Shown here: one piece after another, positions 56,010 through 64,000 of the stretch
How the letters are laid out: each line of letters starts with the position of its first letter
How positions within the stretch are numbered: position 1 is the stretch's first letter
From: Paracidobacterium acidisoli
Lineage (GTDB): Bacteria; Acidobacteriota; Terriglobia; Terriglobales; Acidobacteriaceae
Assembly: GCF_003428625.2 (NCBI RefSeq)
Contig: NZ_QVQT02000002.1
Location: 593,026-657,025, forward strand
DNA: 64,000 nucleotides
Reading direction: 5' to 3'
Notes under the pieces: generated by a model
The model's database searches: none
The model's input: the letters and a program-made list of their open reading frames with translations, nothing else
Told to the model about the DNA's origin: nothing
Translations under genes and position numbers: made by a program

Positions 56010-56556
56010 CTTTTTCGCAGCTCCCGGCAATCTTCGCCGTCACCACCGCCTGCCCTACATGCCTCTGCGTGTGATCGGCGCAGTGTACCAGCAGCCCTCC
56101 AACGCTTGTCGGAAGCATCTTTCTCCCCACGCCGCGCGCCTCTTCGAGATTCGCCCCGGCAAAGGCCTGCGTGCGCCGCACCGCATCGTCTATGCCGGCT
56201 CGAAACTCCGCGAACAGCGCATCGTGCGCCGCTCCCGGATCGAGCTCCGTCTTCAGCGACGCAATCTGCTCGCCGCTCAGCTGCTTCCCTTCCGCATACG
56301 ACAGCAGCCGGTCGAGGCTCCGTACGATATGCCGCAGATGAAACGCCACCGGAGCAATCTCCGCCGGACGCGCATTCAGCTGCTCCTCCGTCAGTGGTCC
56401 GCACCACAGCTCCACATCTTCCTTCGCCAGCTCCAGCGCATGCACCACCGCGCGAATCGCTGCCGGCACATCGCCATGCGTTCCCCGCAGCCACGGTTCC
56501 GGTTGTATCGGGGTCCCCGGCGAGCGCAGCTCGCTGGTGGGATGTTCACTCATCAC
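55969..56556 (-). CDS. DinB-fold protein (YfiT/DinB four-helix bundle)
   Basis: The product is 195 aa. The three metal histidines of the DinB fold can be placed: one in FHLRHIVRSLDRL and two in HCADHTQRHVGQAVV, arranged in helices 2 and 4. Members are probably thiol-dependent or hydrolytic enzymes of varied function. Start GTG at 56554-56556 or ATG next codon. The gene overlaps the stop of the osmoprotectant-binding gene by a few bases and so is the last gene of that operon. The final ~17 residues (EKAVSERPAGQETAS) come from the repeat cluster and look like an extension. Confidence 0.8.
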   Translation of the reverse strand: MMSEHPTSELRSPGTPIQPEPWLRGTHGDVPAAIRAVVHALELAKEDVELWCGPLTEEQLNARPAEIAPVAFHLRHIVRSLDRLLSYAEGKQLSGEQIASLKTELDPGAAHDALFAEFRAGIDDAVRRTQAFAGANLEEARGVGRKMLPTSVGGLLVHCADHTQRHVGQAVVTAKIAGSCEKAVSERPAGQETAS

Positions 56557-57497
56557 AATCTCCTTTTCTGTCGAAACTCTCTTACTACGATTGCCACGTC
56601 GCGATGCTCTCCATCGATGGCTTCATTCATCCCGCGCATGTCGTCAGCGGATATCTTACCCGCCAGCGCATCGAGCGCGGTCCGTATCTGCGGCCACCGC
56701 CGCAGCGCATCCTCGCGCACCAGCGGAACCGCCTGATACGGCGGAAAGTAGTGCTTATCATCTTCGAGAACGGTCAGCCCGAAGGCCGCAATCGGTCCGT
56801 CCGTCGTATTCCCCGCAATCATGTCCACCTGTTTCTGATTCAGCGCCCGGTACAACAATCCCAGGTCCATCACTCTGGGCGGAGCCGCAAACTTCAGCCC
56901 ATACGCCTGGCTCAATCCCTGTAAGCCATCCGGACGCTCCTCAAACTCATACCCCACGCCCAGCCGCCACTTCGGAGCATAGCGGGCCGCCTCGCTCAGC
57001 GTCTTCACTCCCAGGCGGCGCGCATCGTCCCCGCGCACAATCATCGCAAACGAATTCTCAAATCCCAGCGGCTGCGCCACCGTTACGTCATATTTCTGCG
57101 CATACAGCCGCCGCACCGTATCGAGAACCCGCGCCGGGTCACGATCCACCGGCTGCTTCAGAATCGCCGTCAGCGCCGTCCCCGTGTACTCCACATACGC
57201 ATCGATCCGCCCTGCGATCAGCGCCTGATGGCAGATGTAGCTGCCGGCAAGATAAAAGTGCCGCTCGACCTTCAGCCCCGTCTTCGCTTCGATCTCCTGC
57301 GCCAGCAGCTCGCCCAGAACCACCTGCTCCGTAAAATTCTTCGCTCCGATCACCGGATGATCCGGCCGCGGCGGTCCGCAGCTCGCCATCAGCAGAGAGA
57401 AAATCGTCACAACGACAGTGACAAATATCCGCCATGCCTGCCGGGTGCCCCACATCCGGATTTTCGGATGTGGGTCTGTACCCACTTTCCGCTTCAC
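56553..57497 (-). CDS. Osmoprotectant (glycine betaine/choline-type) ABC substrate-binding lipoprotein
   Basis: About 314 aa, OpuAC/OsmF family. A lipobox-like LLMASCG follows a hydrophobic segment (VTVVVTIFSLL). The mature part shows GAKNFTEQVVLGELLAQEIE, YLAGSYICHQALIAGRIDAYVEYTGTALTA and MIAGNTTDGPIAAFGL, typical of this family. The start is uncertain: GTG at 57495-57497 sits after a GGTG element and overlaps the permease stop; an ATG at 57455 lies inside a palindromic repeat. It binds the solute in the periplasm for the permease and ATPase upstream. Confidence 0.85.
   Translation of the reverse strand: MKRKVGTDPHPKIRMWGTRQAWRIFVTVVVTIFSLLMASCGPPRPDHPVIGAKNFTEQVVLGELLAQEIEAKTGLKVERHFYLAGSYICHQALIAGRIDAYVEYTGTALTAILKQPVDRDPARVLDTVRRLYAQKYDVTVAQPLGFENSFAMIVRGDDARRLGVKTLSEAARYAPKWRLGVGYEFEERPDGLQGLSQAYGLKFAAPPRVMDLGLLYRALNQKQVDMIAGNTTDGPIAAFGLTVLEDDKHYFPPYQAVPLVREDALRRWPQIRTALDALAGKISADDMRGMNEAIDGEHRDVAIVVREFRQKRRL
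57449..57474. repeat. Palindromic repeat, family A copy 2, at the 5' end of a coding region
   Basis: CCCACATCCG and CGGATGTGGG around a 6-base GATTTT loop; same layout and flanking GGGTGCCCC as the copy at 40565-40590. It lies within the N-terminal region of the substrate-binding protein gene. Confidence 0.65.
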
Positions 57498-57498
57498 T

Positions 57499-58179
57499 TC
57501 AGACACCCCGCGCCGCGCCCGGCACTCTCGTCCACCGCTCCAGCAGCCCCAGCATCGCATCCGCTGCCAGCGCCAGCAGCGCCGCCGGAATCGCCCCCGC
57601 CAGCACCGTCCGGTTATCCACCGACGCCACACCCTGAAAGATCAGCTCACCCAGTCCGCCTGCGCCCACTGCCGCCGCGATCGTGGCAATGCCCACGCAG
57701 GTCACCGTCGCCGTGCGCAGCCCTGCCAGCAGAAACGGCGCCGTCAGCGGCAGCTCCACCTTGAAGAGCCGCTGCCGGTTCGTCAGCCCCAGCGCCCGCG
57801 CCACCTCCGTCACCGCCGGATCGATCCCGCGAATCCCCGCATAGGTATTCCGCAATATCGGCAGCAGCGCATAGCCGGTCAGCGCGACGATCGCGATCCG
57901 CGCCGCCCGTTCGCCCAGCCACGGCAGCGGCAGCAGAAAGCCGAACATCGCCAGCGACGGAATCGTCTGTACCACATTCGCAAGTCCGATCACCAGCCCC
58001 GCCCAGCGCGGATGCCGCGTCAGCCATATCCCCAGCGGCACGCCGATCCCGGCGGCCAGCAGCATTGCCGCCCCCGTCAGCCACAGATGCTCCACCGTGA
58101 GCGTCACGATCTCCGCGCCATGCTGCGACAAAAAGCCCTGCGCCCAAAAGCCCGCTGACAGCGCCGGAGACAGGGTCAT
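57499..58179 (-). CDS. Osmoprotectant ABC transporter permease
   Basis: The product is 226 aa with about five TM helices. The cytoplasmic EAA-type loop is GIDPAVTEVARALGLTNRQ, followed by GAGGLGELIFQGVASVDN typical of OpuCB/ProW-like permeases. It forms the channel for the substrate-binding protein encoded downstream and is energised by the ATPase encoded upstream; start and stop overlaps on both sides imply translational coupling. Substrate class (betaine/choline/carnitine) is from the family. Confidence 0.88.
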   Translation of the reverse strand: MTLSPALSAGFWAQGFLSQHGAEIVTLTVEHLWLTGAAMLLAAGIGVPLGIWLTRHPRWAGLVIGLANVVQTIPSLAMFGFLLPLPWLGERAARIAIVALTGYALLPILRNTYAGIRGIDPAVTEVARALGLTNRQRLFKVELPLTAPFLLAGLRTATVTCVGIATIAAAVGAGGLGELIFQGVASVDNRTVLAGAIPAALLALAADAMLGLLERWTRVPGAARGV

Positions 58180-58952
58180 CGCCGTCCTCCCGCCGCGCCG
58201 CTCTGCAGCGCGTCTTCGCCGCGGCGAAAGGCCTTCACATACGCCCGTACTTCTTCATGCTCCGCGTTCAGAAAATCATGCGCCGGCAGGTCCGCCAGCA
58301 CACGCCCTGCCCCCATCAGCACAATCCGGTCCGCCAGATACAGCGCCTCTTCCAGATCGTGGGTCACCATCAGGACCGTCTTCTTCAGCTGCCGCAGCAG
58401 ATCGCGCAGCATCTGCTGCATCTCCGCGCGCGTCAGCGGGTCCAGCGCGCCCAGCGGCTCATCCATCAGCAGAATCGACGGATCAGCGGCCAGCGCCCGC
58501 GCCACACCCACGCGCTGCCTCTGCCCGCCGGAGAGCTGATGCGGATACCTCTGCGCAAACTCCCCCGGAGCCAGCCCCACCCGCTCCAGCAGCTCGCGGC
58601 CACGCGCCGCGCGCTCCTCGCGAGACGCGCCCTTCACCTCCGGAACAATCTCCACGTTGCGCGCTACCGTAAAGTGGGGAAACAGCCCCGTTTCCTGAAT
58701 CACGTATCCGATGCCCCGGCGCAGCGCTGTCACGTCTTCTCCGGCTACGTCGCGCCCCTGCACCAGCACGCTGCCCTCCGTCGGATCGATCAGCCGGTTT
58801 ACCAGCCGCAGCAGCGTCGTCTTTCCCGCGCCGCTGCGCCCCAGCACCGCTGTCGTCGAGCCCTCCTCGAGCACCAGACTCAGATCGTCCAGAAGCCGCC
58901 GTCCGTCCGCGACCGTCAGCGTCACCTTCCGAAATGCAATCGCGGCCGGCAT
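58176..58952 (-). CDS. Osmoprotectant ABC transporter ATP-binding protein
   Basis: About 258 aa. Walker A LGRSGAGKTTL, Q-loop QETGLFPHFTV, signature LSGGQRQRVGVAR, Walker B ILLMDEPLGALD and HD in MVTHDLEEALYLADR. This is the OpuCA/ProV type. The ATG at 58950-58952 is used, preceded by GGAG; longer frames extend to 59279 over the neighbouring gene and are not supported. The first gene of the operon ATPase-permease-binding protein-DinB. Confidence 0.9.
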   Translation of the reverse strand: MPAAIAFRKVTLTVADGRRLLDDLSLVLEEGSTTAVLGRSGAGKTTLLRLVNRLIDPTEGSVLVQGRDVAGEDVTALRRGIGYVIQETGLFPHFTVARNVEIVPEVKGASREERAARGRELLERVGLAPGEFAQRYPHQLSGGQRQRVGVARALAADPSILLMDEPLGALDPLTRAEMQQMLRDLLRQLKKTVLMVTHDLEEALYLADRIVLMGAGRVLADLPAHDFLNAEHEEVRAYVKAFRRGEDALQSGAAGGRR

Positions 58953-59059
58953 GCTCTCCAGTGTAAGCGCTGCCTGAAGATCCGCTTTTCCCGGTGCTCT
59001 CTCGAAAGACGCCATGCCCAAATCCCAGGATGCAGGAATCAAATCCTCTGCAAATGACA

Positions 59060-59083
59060 AAAGCCGGGCCAAAGCCCGGCTTT
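59060..59083 (-). terminator. Intrinsic terminator of the PNK-like gene
   Basis: AAAGCCGGGC and GCCCGGCTTT, perfect 10-bp stem with a CAAA loop and flanking T/A tracts. It sits just downstream of the gene at 59108 and before the ATPase gene of the osmoprotectant operon. Confidence 0.8.
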
Positions 59084-59107
59084 CGACAGCATTCTCTCTG
59101 TGTGGAA

Positions 59108-59938
59108 CTACGCGCCTTCGATTTCCGTCGCGGCACCACCCGCCGCCGGGCTCTTCACCCGCACCAGCGTAATCTTCGAGAAGCCTTCCTTGAACGACGG
59201 CGGTCTCAGCCGCTCCGCCATCTTCTGCATCACTTCGTCGCTCACCACACGCTCGCGACGGCTGTTCCGCTCCATACACACTTCAAGTGGAACATCAAAG
59301 AAGACGGCCTGCACTTCGTATCCAAAGCTCTTGGCCATCTTGATCCACTGCCGCCGCTCGTGCGGCGACAGGTTTGTCGCGTCGACGTAGTTCCACGGCA
59401 TCTTCGCAATCAGCCGCGCGCGCAGCAGCGAGCGCAGCGTCGAAAACACCAGTCCCTGGTAGCGCTGTTCGGTAATATCGTCGAACAGAATCGACCGCAG
59501 CATGTCGCTTGACAGCGGCGTCACGCCCCGGCGCTTGAACCAAGTTGTCTTACCCGAGCCCGGCAACCCGATCGCCAGCACCACAAAGCCCTTCGGGTTC
59601 CGCGCCACACCGGCCGCCTGCGGCTCCGGCGGAGGCGTCGAGGGCGACTCCGGCTGTGTCTCCACAACCAGCCTGCCCGCCGGCTCCGCTGCTGCCTCGG
59701 CAACCGTTTCAGGCTCCGCCGCGGCGGCTCCGTCTTCGGCTTCTTCCGGCTCCGCTGCCGACTCTTCCGGCAGATCCTCCGGCTCCGGTTTGGCGCCCTT
59801 GCCCTCCGACTCGTACGACGGCCGCAGAGGCGTAGGCTGGTCCACCGGTATCTCCCGGCCTGTTTTTCCTGTGGCTTCCGAATTATTCGGTCCACGCTTC
59901 GAACGTTTTCTCATGAGTCCGCGCATCCATTCGCGCAT
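59108..59938 (-). CDS. PNK-like P-loop kinase with a long acidic disordered N-terminal region
   Basis: About 276 aa. Residues about 1-15 are basic (MREWMRGLMRKRSKRG), about 35-105 are Glu/Ala/Pro-rich and likely disordered. The kinase domain then follows: LAIGLPGSGKTTWFKRRG (Walker A), LSSDMLR, YVDATNLSPHERR and DVPLEVCMERNSRRERVVSD, resembling the N-terminal kinase of bacterial polynucleotide kinase/phosphatase and related AAA_33 proteins. No phosphatase or ligase domain is attached. A Met a few codons downstream could also be the start. Role in RNA/DNA end repair or in modification of another small molecule is open. Confidence 0.75.
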   Translation of the reverse strand: MREWMRGLMRKRSKRGPNNSEATGKTGREIPVDQPTPLRPSYESEGKGAKPEPEDLPEESAAEPEEAEDGAAAAEPETVAEAAAEPAGRLVVETQPESPSTPPPEPQAAGVARNPKGFVVLAIGLPGSGKTTWFKRRGVTPLSSDMLRSILFDDITEQRYQGLVFSTLRSLLRARLIAKMPWNYVDATNLSPHERRQWIKMAKSFGYEVQAVFFDVPLEVCMERNSRRERVVSDEVMQKMAERLRPPSFKEGFSKITLVRVKSPAAGGAATEIEGA

Positions 59939-60081
59939 AGCATATCGTCGCGCAATTCGCGCATACTTAGTCTGTAACACAGACCGCTCCGCGCCTCAAA
60001 TCCGCCGTACATTTGGTACCACGCTCATCACTCCCGCGTCCTTTTCCCGGCAGCGAAATCCAGGATGGAACTTTCATCCCA

Positions 60082-60110
60082 TTGACCAACCCTGATAGCA
60101 TCTGTAATTG
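60082..60110 (+). promoter_or_regulatory. Candidate sigma-70-type promoter of gapA
   Basis: TTGACC (60082-60087), a 17-base spacer and TAATTG (60105-60110) lie about 100 bases before the gapA ATG. Confidence 0.4.
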
Positions 60111-60209
60111 GTGGCCCGCGGGCATTCGCTGTCCCGCATAACAGAACGGATTGTGCCACATTTATTCCTGTTCCACTCTGAACCACTGACCTTAAGGAGA
60201 AAGCAATAC

Positions 60210-61214
<1,005 letters not shown>

Positions 61215-61220
61215 ACTATC

Positions 61221-61274
61221 CGTTTTCCGGGACTGTATTAGTCTCCGGGACTGCATTGGCAGTCCCGGAAAACG
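61221..61274. repeat. Nested palindrome after gapA
   Basis: CCGGGACTGC and GCAGTCCCGG (61245-61268) form a 10-bp stem with a 4-base loop. The 3' arm can instead pair with a 15-base arm at 61221-61235 (CGTTTTCCGGGACTG) for a perfect 15-bp stem. It may end gapA transcription or be a REP-type element. Confidence 0.7.
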
Positions 61275-61285
61275 TTCTGTATCAG

Positions 61286-61305
61286 GGCACGGCTTTAGCC
61301 GTGCC
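61286..61305. repeat. REP-like palindrome family B, copy 1
   Basis: GGCACGGC and GCCGTGCC around TTTA, preceded by TGTATCAGG. A very similar element lies at 63402-63421. Confidence 0.7.
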
Positions 61306-61309
61306 ACAA

Positions 61310-61347
61310 CCATCTCAAAATCGCGCGGCTTTAGCCGCTGAGAGATG
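61310..61347. repeat. REP-like palindrome with outer arms CCATCTC/GAGATGG
   Basis: Inner GCGGC and GCCGC with TTTA loop (61325-61338), flanked by outer complementary arms. It follows copy 1 directly, so the gapA-ridA gap holds several palindromes in a row. Confidence 0.55.
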
Positions 61348-61516
61348 GGCTTCCGGCAAACTGCAGAAACCCCGCATCGGTCATCCATGGGCGGATGCGG
61401 GACTGAAGGTTCTTAAGAGTTGCCATCCCGGCCGGACTCTGAGCGAAGTGAAAGAGGCAGCGGAGGGATATGCTTCTCAGTATTCATCGGCAGTACGCAC
61501 TTTCCTGGAGTACTCC

Positions 61517-61891
61517 ATGCGTCAGAACATCTCCGGTTCATCGCCCTTTGAACCCATCATCGGCTTCTCCCGCGCCGTCCGCGTGGGCAACTCCGTACAT
61601 GTCTCCGGCACCGGGCCCGTGGGAGCCGACCAGGCCGATGTTGCCGGCCAGACCCGCCACATCCTCGAAATCATCCGCGCCACGCTTGAGAAATCCGGCG
61701 CAAAGCTCGAAGATGTTGTGCGTACGCGTATGTACCTCACCCGGGCCGAGGACTGGGAAGCGGCAGGCCGCGCACACGGCGAATTCTTCGGCTCAATCCG
61801 TCCTGCGGCAACCATGGTGGTTGTAGCCGCGCTTCTCAACCCTTCCTGGCGCATCGAGATCGAGGCTGACGCCGTTATCGAAAGCCTTTGA
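61517..61891 (+). CDS. RidA/YjgF-family protein
   Basis: About 124 aa, one-domain Rid protein. The C-terminal signature ATMVVVAALLNPSWRIEIEADAV has the form of the RidA consensus but lacks the key Arg of true imine/enamine deaminases at its usual position as far as can be judged. The N-terminal GFSRAVRVGNSVHVSGTGPV is typical. GGAG is 6 bases before the ATG. It sits between gapA and pgk in the same direction; the frame upstream (61154-61516) is repeat sequence. Substrate unknown; deaminase activity is not certain. Confidence 0.85.
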   Translation: MRQNISGSSPFEPIIGFSRAVRVGNSVHVSGTGPVGADQADVAGQTRHILEIIRATLEKSGAKLEDVVRTRMYLTRAEDWEAAGRAHGEFFGSIRPAATMVVVAALLNPSWRIEIEADAVIESL

Positions 61892-61974
61892 AGGGTACGG
61901 GCCTCCCGCCCGCACCTCAACCGCTGAAACAACCAGGGATCTGTGTCCCTGAAAAAGACTTCCGGAAATCGAAT

Positions 61975-63189
61975 ATGTCGAAACTTTCCATCCGCGACCT
62001 CGACCTTGCGCATAAACATGTCTTCATGCGCGTGGATTTCAACGTGCCGCTCACCGACGACGGCTCTGAGATCACCGACGACACCCGCATCCGCGAGACC
62101 CTGCCTACTATCGAATACGCGCTGCGCCACAAGGCCAAGCTCATCCTCGCCTCGCACCTCGGCCGCCCCAAGGGCAAGGTGAACCCGAAGTACAGCCTGC
62201 GCCCCGTCGTCGACCGGCTCCGCGTCCTGCTCGACCATCACCTCGGCGAAAAGATCAACGTTGCGTTTTCTCCCGACTGCGTCGGCGACATCGCCACCGA
62301 GCTCTCGCGCCAGCTTGAGTCCGGCCAGGTTCTGCTGCTTGAAAACCTGCGCTTTCACGCCCAGGAAGAGGCCAACGATCCGGCCTTCGCCAAACAGCTC
62401 GCCTCGCTCTGCGAGCTCTACGTCAACGACGCCTTCGGCAGCGCCCACCGCGCCCACGCCTCCACGGAGGGCATCACCCACTTCGTAAAGCAGTCCGCCG
62501 CCGGCCTGCTCATGGAGAAGGAGCTGCAGTACCTCGGCAAGGCCCTCGAAGAGCCCGCCCGTCCCTTCGTCGCCATCCTCGGCGGCTCCAAGATCTCCGG
62601 CAAAATCGACGTGATCAATAACCTGATCGACAAGGTGGACACCCTCATCATCGTCGGCGGCATGGCCTATACCTTCCAGCGCGCCCTCGGAGTCACCACC
62701 GGTAAATCGCTCGTCGAAGAAGACAAGATCGGCGTCGCCAGAGAGGCGCTCGATAAGGCAAAGGCCAAAGGCGTGACCCTCCTGCTGCCCGTCGACAACA
62801 TCCTCGCCGATGCCTTCTCCCCCGACGCCAAAACCCAGGCCTGGGATACCAGCAAAGACTTCCCCGCCGACTGGCAGGGCCTCGACATCGGTCCCGAAAG
62901 CGTAAAGCTCTTCTCCGCCGAGATCGCCGAAGCCGAAACCATCGTCTGGAACGGCCCCGCCGGAGTCTTCGAGTTCCCCCGCTTCGCTGTCGGCACCAAC
63001 GCGATCGCCGAAGCCGTCGCCGCTAATCAGGATGCAGTCACCATCGTCGGCGGAGGCGATTCCGTCGCAGCGGTGAAACAGGCCGGCGTCGCCGACCGGA
63101 TCAAACACATCTCCACCGGCGGCGGAGCCAGCCTCGAATTCCTCGAAGGCAAAAAACTCCCCGGCGTCGAAGCACTGACGAATAAGTAA
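61975..63189 (+). CDS. pgk: Phosphoglycerate kinase
   Basis: The product is 404 aa, normal. Substrate-binding [50 protein letters not shown], the GGSKISGKI nucleotide region and the C-terminal [16 protein letters not shown] are intact. It makes ATP and 3-phosphoglycerate from the product of GapA, encoded two genes upstream. A longer start (61888) is ignored because it overlaps the ridA stop and adds no family residues. Confidence 0.96.
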   Translation: MSKLSIRDLDLAHKHVFMRVDFNVPLTDDGSEITDDTRIRETLPTIEYALRHKAKLILASHLGRPKGKVNPKYSLRPVVDRLRVLLDHHLGEKINVAFSPDCVGDIATELSRQLESGQVLLLENLRFHAQEEANDPAFAKQLASLCELYVNDAFGSAHRAHASTEGITHFVKQSAAGLLMEKELQYLGKALEEPARPFVAILGGSKISGKIDVINNLIDKVDTLIIVGGMAYTFQRALGVTTGKSLVEEDKIGVAREALDKAKAKGVTLLLPVDNILADAFSPDAKTQAWDTSKDFPADWQGLDIGPESVKLFSAEIAEAETIVWNGPAGVFEFPRFAVGTNAIAEAVAANQDAVTIVGGGDSVAAVKQAGVADRIKHISTGGGASLEFLEGKKLPGVEALTNK

Positions 63190-63273
63190 AGAACAAACAA
63201 CAAGTAAACGATGCCTAACAGGCCGCATCTGACAAAGCAAAAACTCAATCGAAGCCCGGTTTACCGGTAGAAG

Positions 63274-63293
63274 CACCGGGCTTCAGCCCGGTG
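63274..63293. repeat. REP-like palindrome after pgk, CACCGGGC type
   Basis: CACCGGGC and GCCCGGTG with a TTCA loop. Same loop type (TTCA/TTTA) as the neighbouring elements. Confidence 0.65.
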
Positions 63294-63401
63294 AATAAAG
63301 CCAGGATTTTCGAGGGGCTTTAGCCCTGGACCGTTTCTTTATCATTTGTCAAACGCTGCTGGAATCAGATAGTGGGCCGATTGAAATTGGTTTTGTATCA
63401 G

Positions 63402-63421
63402 GGCACGACTTCAGTCGTGCC
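63402..63421. repeat. REP-like palindrome family B, copy 2
   Basis: GGCACGAC and GTCGTGCC around TTCA, preceded by TTGTATCAG as in the copy at 61286. Compensating changes in both arms (GGC/GCC to GAC/GTC) keep the stem. Confidence 0.7.
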
Positions 63422-63497
63422 GCAGACATCAGAAAATGTGCCCGGGCTTTAGCCTCGAAGAATTATCCTGCGGTTACAGAAGCTACTGAATGTACCG

Positions 63498-64000
63498 ATG
63501 AACAAGCAAGTCATCATCGACGAAATTCGCCGCATTGCAGAATCTGATGGAGGGATTGCACCCGGAAGAGACAAATTTGAAAAAGAGACTGGCATCCGCG
63601 AAAGCAAGTGGCGCGGTATTTACTGGCTTAAGTGGTCTGAGGCAATCGTCGAAGCTGGATACAGTCCTCGTGAATTTCAGGCTGCATACGCAAAGGATCT
63701 GGTCTTATCTAAACTTGCTGGCCTTATCAGAAAAAAGGAGCGCTTTCCAACTAGTACGGAAATTCGGATGGAAAAGCAAATTGATCCCGAATTTCCATGG
63801 GACAGCGTTATTAGGCGCCTTGGTGCTAAGGCGACATTGATTCGTTTAGTTCGTGATTTTTGTCAAGATCGCGATGAATTTCGAGATATCGTCGAATTTT
63901 TGCCAGTTTCTCCTGAAATTCACGACGGTAAATCAGCTAATTATTCTCACAAATCAGAACTTGATGGATCGGTTTATTTACTCCGGTCGGGCAAGTTCTA
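63498..64000 (+). CDS. Truncated (by window end) GIY-YIG-type nuclease with HEAR-like N-terminal repeats
   Basis: ATG at 63498; the frame is open to the window edge, giving 167 residues. N-terminal part shows two similar segments, TGIRESKWRGIYWLKWSEAI with AGYSP and later WDSVIRRLG, resembling homing-endonuclease-associated repeats. The last residues, GSVYLLRSGKF, match the first strand of T5orf172/GIY-YIG domains (VYLL..GKFYKIG). Composition is clearly more AT-rich than the rest of the window, suggesting acquired DNA. The catalytic residues lie beyond the edge and cannot be checked. Confidence 0.65.
   Translation, partial: MNKQVIIDEIRRIAESDGGIAPGRDKFEKETGIRESKWRGIYWLKWSEAIVEAGYSPREFQAAYAKDLVLSKLAGLIRKKERFPTSTEIRMEKQIDPEFPWDSVIRRLGAKATLIRLVRDFCQDRDEFRDIVEFLPVSPEIHDGKSANYSHKSELDGSVYLLRSGKF

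Larger units (their letters stand above)
63190..63497. other. 308-base REP-rich intergenic region after pgk
   Basis: It holds at least three palindromes (63274-63293, about 63311-63329 and 63402-63421) and AT-rich sequence before the terminal gene. No other feature was seen. Confidence 0.5.

Overview
The window is a gene-dense, high-GC stretch of bacterial chromosome. It has about 55 genes, no rRNA or tRNA genes and no CRISPR array. The gene set suggests an Acidobacteriota (Terriglobales-like) genome: a Gram-negative envelope (RND pump, OmpA-like, OprB-like and Wzi-like outer-membrane proteins, OpgC), futalosine-type menaquinone synthesis (MqnE), Asp-box propeller proteins and dispersed palindromic repeats. 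This assignment is inference from gene content, not from a marker gene.

Layout. 0-7 kb: the end of an RND adaptor gene and its metal-type RND pump, then a tesA / ybbA-ybbP-like block. 7-16 kb: truB, folE, two tandem PTPS/QueD paralogs, an AT-richer accessory gene with a PD-(D/E)XK-like pattern, a glycosyltransferase, a TlpA-like lipoprotein, thiD, rlpA, pyrF and a YhiN-like flavoprotein. 16-28 kb: azoreductase, accC-accB-pepP, a Wzx-like flippase, a glutaryl-CoA-dehydrogenase-type enzyme, an OpgC-like acyltransferase, a CDF-like protein, mqnE and rimI. 28-33 kb: an Asp-box propeller protein, an OmpA-domain protein ending in seven histidines, and a nuoB that stands apart from other nuo genes. 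33-39 kb: the nitrogen-signalling block amtB-glnB-glnD, then an RcnR/FrmR-like regulator divergent from an OprB-like porin. 40-49 kb: gpmI, eno, an AraC-type regulator, a VOC protein, an ABC ATPase and argJ.

49-54 kb is the most unusual part. An E1-alpha-like protein that has lost its thiamine-diphosphate motifs is followed, with 4-base ATGA overlaps, by a small protein that looks like a polymorphic-toxin C-terminal domain and by a helical partner protein. The complete homodimeric pyruvate dehydrogenase E1 (aceE) comes next.

54-64 kb: a Wzi-like protein, a repeat cluster, a DinB-fold protein, an osmoprotectant ABC operon, a PNK-like kinase with an acidic linker, gapA-ridA-pgk separated and followed by REP-like palindromes, and at the right edge a truncated AT-richer gene that appears to encode a GIY-YIG-type nuclease.

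Several neighbouring sets make functional sense. AmtB, PII and GlnD form an ammonium sensing chain. GapA and Pgk, with Eno and GpmI elsewhere in the window, cover lower glycolysis. AccB and AccC form the biotin arm of acetyl-CoA carboxylase.
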